Source of the DNA: Desulfobacula sp.
GTDB taxonomy: Bacteria > Desulfobacterota > Desulfobacteria > Desulfobacterales > Desulfobacteraceae
Reading direction: 5' to 3'
DNA: 12,946 bases
Assembly (NCBI GenBank): GCA_027858355.1
Contig: JAQICW010000625.1
Coordinates: 1 to 12,946, forward strand
Positions within the stretch are counted from its first letter, which is position 1, and each line of letters begins with the position of its first letter. Of the stretch, positions 8,355 through 12,946 are shown piece after piece. The notes under the pieces were generated by a model. The model was given only the letters and a program-made list of their open reading frames with translations. It had not been told where the DNA came from and did not search any database. The position numbers and the translations under genes are program-made.

Positions 8355-8462
8355 ATGATTAATATTGATCAGGTCGTTAAAGGCGACAAGGTAAGTTTTA
8401 TCAATCTGGGGGAAGCAGAGAAAATTGATAAGGCCATCTTTGTGTATACAAAGTGGAATTAA
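8355..8462 (+). pseudogene. short plus-strand fragment, perhaps the 3' end of a lost gene
   Basis: A 35-codon frame reading [20 protein letters not shown], then [15 protein letters not shown] and TAA. The frame extends upstream without a start until a stop near 8317. No ribosome-binding site precedes the ATG. The composition looks protein-like (a mix of hydrophobic strands and charged turns, ending in an aromatic tail), which suggests the preserved C-terminus of an otherwise deleted protein. I do not recognise the family. It ends exactly where the opposite-strand mutase remnant begins to lose similarity, so a rearrangement junction is likely near 8465. Chance openness over this length is also possible. 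Confidence 0.3.
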
Positions 8463-8661
8463 AATTGGCTGTCACATATTTATTAGAAACGGTCAAATTT
8501 TCAACATCAAGACTCTGATAATCAACACAAGGCACATCCATGGCAACCATCATATCGTTGATCATTCCCTGAAGCCCCATTTTTGAACCGTCTTCAGGAG
8601 AATAGATCCGTGTCACACCATAGGCATGCAGCTCATCTGATTTGCCCAAAGTGTCAGGGCT
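8401..8661 (-). pseudogene. remnant of an IcmF-type acyl-CoA mutase cobalamin-binding domain
   Basis: The frame contains [17 protein letters not shown] followed by [13 protein letters not shown], which matches the end of the B12-binding domain of fused isobutyryl-CoA mutase/methylmalonyl-CoA mutase-family proteins (family pattern: [13 protein letters not shown]...MGL.GMIN). Those enzymes rearrange branched acyl-CoA carbon skeletons and exceed 1000 residues; here only about 50-60 residues survive. A TAG stop lies immediately upstream (8662-8664), and the B12-contacting DxHxxG part and all catalytic domains are missing. After about residue 55 (near 8480) the sequence stops looking like the family. 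It is a broken piece, not a working gene. The TTG at 8647-8649 has no convincing ribosome-binding site. Confidence 0.7.
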
Positions 8662-8816
8662 CTATGAGAATCAAGACTATTTCCATCCTGCCTCCATCAT
8701 TTCCAAGTCGGCCGTGTGAACCTTATGAAAAAAGTGCTGAGAGACTGTGCAGCAGGCGGGAGCAGGACATTGGAATAACAACATCCCGCTCCGCTTCTTA
8801 CCGGAACATGAATAGA
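8662..8816. other. 155-bp spacer between mutase remnant and binding-protein gene
   Basis: GC-rich compared with the DNA to its left. It holds an imperfect inverted repeat (GCGGGA near 8755, TCCCGC near 8784, long loop) with no U run. A plus-strand frame starting at 8664 (MRIKTISILPPSFPSRP...) runs into the binding-protein gene on the other strand; no family was recognised and coding is doubtful. Confidence 0.3.
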
Positions 8817-9758
8817 CTATTGAATCACCGTCGCCGTTTCCAAAATGGTGAAGGGGATGTCAATTTTCAAGGCCTCGGCCGTACGGGCATTGATATAGAA
8901 TTTGGGCTCCGGATCGACTTTTACAGCCACCTCTTTGATTGCTTTGCCGTTTTTGAGAACCGCCACAACCGATTCCGCCAGCATATATCCCAGTTTCTTG
9001 TCATCGGCAACAAACCCTCCCAGGGCACCGGCTTTAACCGGTTTTGACGAATAGGAGAGCACGGGGCTGTTTCCTGCTGCTTTGACAATATTTTCCGCAT
9101 TGTCGATGTTCAAGGACTGATTGCCGATAATGATGACGGAAACCTTCCCTTTAAACTGATTTACCACCGCAATGGCGTCTTCCGTGGTGACGCACAATTT
9201 TTCATTGTACTCAATGCCGCGCTTTTCACAGACCGCCTTTGTGGCTGCCTGGTCAATAGGAGCGGAAGGGTTTCCATCCCCAAGGAGCAGCAATACGGAT
9301 TTCAAGTCGGGTATGATGGCCTGAAAAATATCAAACTGGGTGTCAACGGGCAGGTAATAGGTCACGCCGGTAATGTTTCCTTCCGGCGCCAGAAGGTCCT
9401 TGACTGCACCCAGTTCCGTTGGGTTGTTGCAGCCGCCGATAAATGTGGGTATGGCAGGCGGATTCTTTCCCAGCCATTTTGCGGCATTGGAGCGCAGAAG
9501 GACCATGCCGTTTTTCTCCTTCTCCCATTTTCCCGCAACCACGACCAGTTCATCCATGGTCCCCAATTCTTTTTTATACTCAATTTTGATGTCCGGCGCC
9601 AACTCCTTCATGCCCTGTTCAAAACCGGTTGTCACTCGTTTGGCCATACCGGATTTTCCAGCCCATGCCACGCCGATTTCCGCCGCACTCACGGCCGTTA
9701 CACCGCTTAACATCAGGATTGAAACGCAAAATGATACAAACCAACCTCTTGTTTTCAT
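8817..9758 (-). CDS. periplasmic substrate-binding protein, ABC_sub_bind family, without its transporter
   Basis: 313-residue secreted binding protein. GGAGG lies eight bases before the ATG at 9758, and the protein starts with a clear signal peptide (MKTRGWFVSF, hydrophobic 8-20, cleavage near VSA-A at 25/26). The mature part has the two-lobe pattern of the ABC_sub_bind group (TrpX-like binding proteins): AWAGKSGMAKRVTTGFEQGM near the N-terminus, TFIGGCNNPTELG (105-117), NITGVTYYLP (128-137), the lobe-2 start LKSVLLLLGDGNPS (152-165) and the typical ending PKFYINARTAEALKIDIP (285-302). No permease or ATPase gene is adjacent, which is unusual for this family. It lies 49 bp downstream of a chemoreceptor gene on the same strand, so it may present a ligand to that receptor. 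The ligand cannot be read from sequence. The stop is TAG. Confidence 0.9.
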   Translation of the reverse strand: MKTRGWFVSFCVSILMLSGVTAVSAAEIGVAWAGKSGMAKRVTTGFEQGMKELAPDIKIEYKKELGTMDELVVVAGKWEKEKNGMVLLRSNAAKWLGKNPPAIPTFIGGCNNPTELGAVKDLLAPEGNITGVTYYLPVDTQFDIFQAIIPDLKSVLLLLGDGNPSAPIDQAATKAVCEKRGIEYNEKLCVTTEDAIAVVNQFKGKVSVIIIGNQSLNIDNAENIVKAAGNSPVLSYSSKPVKAGALGGFVADDKKLGYMLAESVVAVLKNGKAIKEVAVKVDPEPKFYINARTAEALKIDIPFTILETATVIQ

Positions 9759-9807
9759 GAATACTTCCTCCATTAATTATTGAATGGTTAATGTTACTGA
9801 AACCTGA

Positions 9808-11685
9808 TTAAAAATCCTTGAAAAACTCATCATCCAGGGGAATCATCTTCCTGGGGTCTGGTTCTGCTGCTTTTTGAGGAAACAACTTTCTACCCCTGGG
9901 GCGCGTCGAATACTGGACAGGACCTTTCTTGCGGGCAGAGGCCAAAGGCGCCCTCTCCTTCGTTATTTCCTTTTTTCCGCTGATCAGCGTGGATAGATCG
10001 GCCACTATCGATTTCATATCCAGGGATTGGGCGCTCATTTCTTCCGAAGCTGATGCGGATTCCTCTGCATTGGCCGCTACCTGCTGGACCACTTTATCCA
10101 TTTCAGAGACGGCTATGTTGATCTGTTCAATCCCCTGGGCCTGTTCATCGGATGCAGCGGTAATTTCACTTACCAGATCTCCCACTTTGACGGAACTTTG
10201 AGTTAACTGAACAAAAGCGTTGCTGGTCTGGATCACAAAACCCGATCCGTCATTCACCTTTTTCACTGTGCCTTCAATCAGTTCCGCCGTGTTTTTGGCT
10301 GCCTGGGCCGAACGCATGGCCAGGTTCCGCACTTCGTCGGCTACAACGGCAAATCCGGCCCCTGCCTCTCCCGCCCTTGCCGCCTCCACTGCGGCGTTCA
10401 AAGCCAGCAAATTGGTTTGAAAAGCGATCTCATCAATTGTCTTGATGATCTTGGACGTCTCCTCACTGGCCTTTGAAATATCTGCCATGGATACCGTCAG
10501 CAGTTCCATGGAATCGTTGGCCCGTTTTCCAAAATCACTCATCTCCTTCATCAGACTGTCCGCCTGTCTTGCATTGCCTGCATTCTGCTTGGTCATGGAT
10601 GACATTTCCTCCATGGAGGAAGAGGTCTCCTCGATGGACGCAGCCTGTTCGCTGGCCCCTTCCGCAAGGGACTGGCTGGAAGCGGACACCTGGTCGGCCC
10701 CGGAGGCCACCTGTTCCGAGCCTTGTTGAAGCCCTTTCACGATTCGGTTGATCGGTTTGACAATGGACTGCACCAGCAACAAAATGACCACCGCGGAAAG
10801 CAACAATACGCCAAGGGCAACCCCCAGGTTCCAATAACTGAGGTCCCTGACCGGTGCCAGAAGTTCAGCCGTGGCAGCAGAAACGCCAAGGGTCCATCCC
10901 ATTTGCGGAATGGTCCTGAAGGCGACCAGCTTCTCAACGCCTTTCCATTCGTATGCGATAAGACCGTTGCCCTGCGCCAACATCCTTTTCCCGAAATCAA
11001 GGTCATTCATGTTGAGTTTCAAGATATTGCTCTTATCCGGATGGCAAATGATCAATCCACTCTTTTCGTAGATATAGGCATACCCCGTTTTGCCCACCTT
11101 AATGTTATCCACAAACTTTTGGGTAAATGTGTTTAAATCCAAAACACCGAAAAAGACTCCCGTGACCTGGTCTTTCTCCTTGATGGGCGCCGAAATCACG
11201 AACACGGGATTTCCGGTCCCTTTGCTTTTGATGACATCGGAGATATAGATCTTGCCCTGCATGGACTCTTTGAAATAGGCCCGATCTTTCACGTCCATTT
11301 TGCCGATAATTGCTTCGTTGGAAGCTGAAACAAGTGCACCCGTCTAGTCGGCAACACAAATATCCTCATAATACTGATAGTCGCCCTTCAGCATTGCCAG
11401 TTCCACGTCGGCAGATTTCCTTGCGGCCTTGCCGATAAAGGTGTCTTTCACCGCCGTCATATACGTTTTTTGACGACTCCAGTTGGACACGTTAAGCTTC
11501 TGATCCTTAATCCAGGCTCCGATCACCTCCTGAGTCGAATTCACCGTCTGTTCAAGCCGTGCGTTGATCTGGTCTTCAAGGGCATCCTTTGCCTTGATGT
11601 AGGACACCACCGTGGATGTTCCCATGCCCAGGATAATCAACAAGAGCATGGGAAGTAAAAACCTGTTTCTTAAATTCATTGTCAT
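9808..11685 (-). pseudogene. dCache methyl-accepting chemotaxis protein interrupted by one in-frame TAG
   Basis: A complete chemoreceptor frame of 625 codons apart from an amber codon at position 114 (11344-11346). Membrane segment 1 is at about 8-28 (FLLPMLLLIILGMGTSTVVS). A two-lobe dCache domain spans about 30-275, with YYEDICVAD just before the amber, SASNEAIIGK and DRAYFKESMQGK just after it, and TGYAYIYEKSGLIICHPD in the second lobe. Segment 2 lies at about 286-305, then the MCP signalling domain with tip [19 protein letters not shown] and the tail EFFKDF. As in the other receptor here, no canonical HAMP is seen. The reading frame is kept on both sides of the TAG, so only one codon is affected. 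AAGGAG lies 12 bases before the ATG at 11685. A second start after the amber (ATG at 11298) has no ribosome-binding site and would lack segment 1. Either a young pseudogene, a sequencing error, or amber readthrough. Confidence 0.88.
11344..11346 (-). other. in-frame amber codon within the dCache receptor
   Basis: Read on the minus strand: GTT/GCC-GAC-TAG-ACG-GGT, i.e. VAD-stop-TG, between a strand of the first Cache lobe and the turn before ALVSAS. Sense codons one base away include AAG (Lys), CAG (Gln) and GAG (Glu), any of which would fit this surface turn. Confidence 0.9.
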
Positions 11686-11783
11686 TGGAATGCTTCGCTC
11701 CTTATGCTTGGGCTTTCTCAATTGTTAATTCTGCTTTGCATAAAAAATTAATTTTTCCTTTTTGTCATTTTTGATCTGTTAAA

Positions 11784-11811
11784 ATATCGGCAGATCTACT
11801 TTAAAACTTTA
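11784..11811 (-). promoter_or_regulatory. sigma28 (FliA) flagellar-type promoter of the dCache receptor gene
   Basis: On the minus strand TAAAGTTT (11811-11804) and GCCGATAT (11791-11784) match the sigma28 consensus TAAAGTTT...GCCGATAA at 15 of 16 positions. The gap between the boxes is 12 bases, one more than the usual 11. The predicted start near 11777 gives a leader of about 90 bases. The -35 box overlaps the last codons of the broken small frame at 11801-12079. Confidence 0.7.
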
Positions 11812-12079
11812 GCAGATTTCCAGACAAACTTTGAACCGAAGCCAGGTAGGCGCGAATCCACTGCAAAAATGGAAAAGTCTTCTCTTTTAACAATTTTTTT
11901 CCCAATTGCCTCAATAACGACCCCAAATCCAGAGGCTCATTGGTTTCCGTCATAAATCTTCGTTTGCACCGTTCGATACTGGTGAGCAGTCGTTCTTTCT
12001 GAACCGGTTCAGGGTTTTTTATCTGTGTAGGGACTTCTACCTGCTTTTTTTAATTCATGATTTTTTTAATTTTCTCCAA
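11801..12079 (-). pseudogene. small unrecognised gene interrupted by TAA at codon 10
   Basis: A frame open for 82 codons (12049-11801) without its own start extends upstream, in frame, past one TAA (12050-12052) to a TTG at 12079 that has AGGGAG seven bases before it. The protein would be about 92 residues, basic and probably helical; recognisable stretches are QIKNPEPVQKERLLTSIERC, TNEPLDLGSLLRQLGKKLL and FPFLQWIRAYLASVQSL. I do not know the family, and it lacks a TetR-type helix-turn-helix. An internal ATG (11953) has no ribosome-binding site. A putative operator-controlled promoter lies just upstream (12125-12174), which suggests that it was once co-regulated with the acyl-CoA dehydrogenase gene on the other side. 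The fragment could also be the end of a larger lost gene. Confidence 0.4.
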
Positions 12080-12124
12080 ATGATCGCTCCCTTCCCTATA
12101 ATAAGGTTGCTGTTAATGATATTT

Positions 12125-12140
12125 GAACGAGCGCTCAGTC
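12125..12140. promoter_or_regulatory. GAGCGCTC-core operator, copy 1 (TetR-family style)
   Basis: GAACGAGCGCTCAGTC with an eight-base palindromic core GAGCGCTC. It matches the reverse complement of the site at 12362-12377 in 15 of 16 bases. It covers the predicted start point of the leftward promoter at 12147-12174, as a repressor site would. Similar GC-centred palindromes are bound by TetR-family regulators of fatty-acid and acyl-CoA genes. Confidence 0.6.
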
Positions 12141-12146
12141 ATGGTT

Positions 12147-12174
12147 TTTTTACATTTATTCAATACCTTGTCAA
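12147..12174 (-). promoter_or_regulatory. leftward sigma70-type promoter
   Basis: Minus strand: perfect TTGACA (12174-12169), 16 bases, then TAAAAA (12152-12147, four of six matches to TATAAT). The start would fall near 12140, at the edge of operator copy 1. It points to the broken small gene at 12079-11801. Confidence 0.45.
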
Positions 12175-12178
12175 AAAA

Positions 12179-12230
12179 ATATTCTTTCCTTGTCTGATCT
12201 GCAATATATTCTTTCAAAAAATATTCTTTC
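12179..12230 (+). repeat. three direct copies of ATATTCTTTC
   Basis: Exact ten-base copies at 12179-12188, 12206-12215 and 12221-12230, in the middle of the divergent promoter region. The area is very AT-rich, so polymerase slippage or a low-complexity origin is as likely as a binding array. Confidence 0.4.
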
Positions 12231-12321
12231 AAAATTTAAGGACAAAAATGCTTTTACTATGAAAATCAAGATTGACATTCCGAATATTCAATGAAATTTT
12301 AACAATCAATCAAAAAAGCAT

Positions 12322-12351
12322 TTGACAAAATAATCGCTTTAATAATAGAAT
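12322..12351 (+). promoter_or_regulatory. sigma70-type promoter of the acyl-CoA dehydrogenase gene
   Basis: Perfect TTGACA (12322-12327), 18 bases, then TAGAAT (12346-12351, five of six matches). The predicted start near 12358 lies just before operator copy 2, so bound repressor would block it. Confidence 0.6.
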
Positions 12352-12361
12352 CTTGCTCATA

Positions 12362-12377
12362 GACTGAGCGCTCGATC
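12362..12377. promoter_or_regulatory. GAGCGCTC-core operator, copy 2 (TetR-family style)
   Basis: GACTGAGCGCTCGATC, inverted relative to copy 1 and nearly identical to it. It sits at about +4 to +19 of the rightward promoter and 85 bases before the dehydrogenase start codon. The regulator gene itself is not in the window. Confidence 0.62.
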
Positions 12378-12461
12378 AGTTTTTTTAAATTGTCGGGTAC
12401 TTTCAGTGAAAAAAAACCATAAGCAAAAACAAAATAACGTATAATACAAAGGAGGGGCAGG

Positions 12462-12946
12462 GTGGATTTTGACCTTACCAAAGAACAGGAAATGATCCGT
12501 AAGGAAGTCAGAAAGTTTGCCCAAAAAGAGATCGCACCCATTGCAGGAGAGCTTGACGAAAAAGAAGAATTTTCTGCAGAACTGACCCAAAAAATGGGGG
12601 AAATAGGTCTTTTTGGCATGTTTGTTTCAGAAAAGTATGACGGCCAGGAAATGGATTATATTTCATACATTATAGGCGTTGAAGAAATTGCCAGGATTGA
12701 CGGCTCCCAGGCCGCTACCATTGCAGCGGGTAATTCCCTGGGCATTGGCCCCATCTACTATTTCGGGACTGAAGAACAAAAACAAAAATATCTGCCTAAA
12801 CTTCAGACGAAATCGGAAGTGACCATCAGACATTTTACTGCCAGCATCACCGGACACTTTCCAGCATTTCATATTGATTTTTTGCGCGTAAAAAGATACC
12901 TCGGTTATTCCACCATAGGACTTTATTCTTACCCTTTTCGCTTAAA
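12462..12946 (+). pseudogene. acyl-CoA dehydrogenase, N-terminal part only
   Basis: Flavoenzyme that oxidises acyl-CoA to enoyl-CoA in beta-oxidation or related pathways. GTG start with a strong AAAGGAGG site seven bases upstream. Residues 1-116 follow the family closely: DFDLTKEQEMIRKEVRKFA, the helix EIAPIAGELDE (23-33), KMGEIGLFGMFVSEKYDGQ (44-62), GVEEIARIDGS (72-82), and NSLGIGPIYYFGTEEQKQKY (91-110), LPKL. The next part should read about GE..GAF.LTEP.AGSDA, which holds FAD-contacting residues; instead it becomes TKSEVTIRHFTASITGHFP..., unrelated to the family, although the frame stays open to the right edge. The gene is therefore cut near 12807-12815, probably by an insertion. It was apparently driven by the promoter at 12322-12351 under the nearby operator. 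Confidence 0.85.
12810..12946. mobile_element. possible end of an insertion sequence (IS21-like look)
   Basis: From where the dehydrogenase similarity stops, two imperfect tandem copies appear: CATCAGACATTTTACTGCCA (from 12824, ending GC) and CATCACCGGACACTTTCCAG (from 12845). Multiple short repeats of the form TGTCCGGTGAT (opposite strand) near the tip are typical of IS21-family ends. No transposase is visible and no target duplication can be checked because the other end lies beyond the window. Confidence 0.4.

Noticed and set aside
8754..8797. GCGGGA/TCCCGC inverted repeat after the binding-protein gene
   Set aside because: Six pairs across a loop of about 22 bases and no U run on either strand, so not called as a terminator.
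8583..9047. Plus-strand frame of 154 codons including MRIKTISILPPSFPSRP
   Set aside because: More than half overlaps the well-supported binding-protein gene on the other strand, and the start has no good ribosome-binding site.
10723..11136. Plus-strand frame of 137 codons opposite the dCache receptor
   Set aside because: It lies entirely antisense to the receptor and has no start signal or recognisable domain; it is a composition shadow.
1..12946. CRISPR arrays, tRNA or rRNA genes, phage genes, toxin-antitoxin pairs
   Set aside because: Looked for on both strands; no regularly spaced repeats, no tRNA-like folds and no matching proteins were seen.

Overview
The window looks like chromosomal DNA from a motile, strictly anaerobic deltaproteobacterium, most likely a member of the Desulfobacterales. 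This is judged from protein style only: chemoreceptors ending in an acidic stretch plus FKDF, a five-PAS cytoplasmic kinase paired with an NtrC-type regulator, sCache-GAF sensors, and fragments of fatty-acid/acyl-CoA genes. No rRNA, tRNA or other taxonomic marker is present, and no database search could be run.

Left part (1-8251, all on the minus strand). In transcription order: a putative sigma70 promoter (8224-8251), a soluble five-PAS histidine kinase (8186-5502), a sigma54-dependent response regulator (5428-4010), a 366-bp intergenic region with a good sigma54 (-24/-12) promoter (3741-3757) and a cluster of GTTACA repeats, then cheW (3643-3131), a chemoreceptor with two tandem zinc-binding CZB-type modules in its periplasmic part (3050-1083), a possible 24-codon microprotein that overlaps the next start by ATGA (1081-1007), and an sCache-GAF membrane sensor cut short inside its GAF domain (1010-24). 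The layout suggests that the two-component system switches on the chemosensory operon through sigma54.

Middle (8252-8816) is a scrap zone: a short plus-strand C-terminal-looking fragment abuts a minus-strand remnant of a cobalamin-binding domain of the fused acyl-CoA mutase (IcmF) type. From about 8660 to 11720 the base composition becomes visibly more GC-rich. This block holds a dCache chemoreceptor with one in-frame amber codon (11685-9808), preceded by a sigma28/FliA-like flagellar promoter (11784-11811), and an orphan periplasmic ABC_sub_bind-family binding protein (9758-8817).

Right part (11800-12946). A nonsense-interrupted small reading frame runs leftwards and an acyl-CoA dehydrogenase gene starts rightwards. 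Between them lie two TTGACA-type promoters facing apart, each followed at about +1 by the same 16-bp GAGCGCTC-core operator in opposite orientation. This is the pattern of a TetR-family-controlled divergent region. The dehydrogenase loses family similarity after about 116 codons, where repeats resembling an insertion-sequence end begin.

Overall, a regulated chemosensory locus sits beside a decaying accessory stretch with at least four broken genes.
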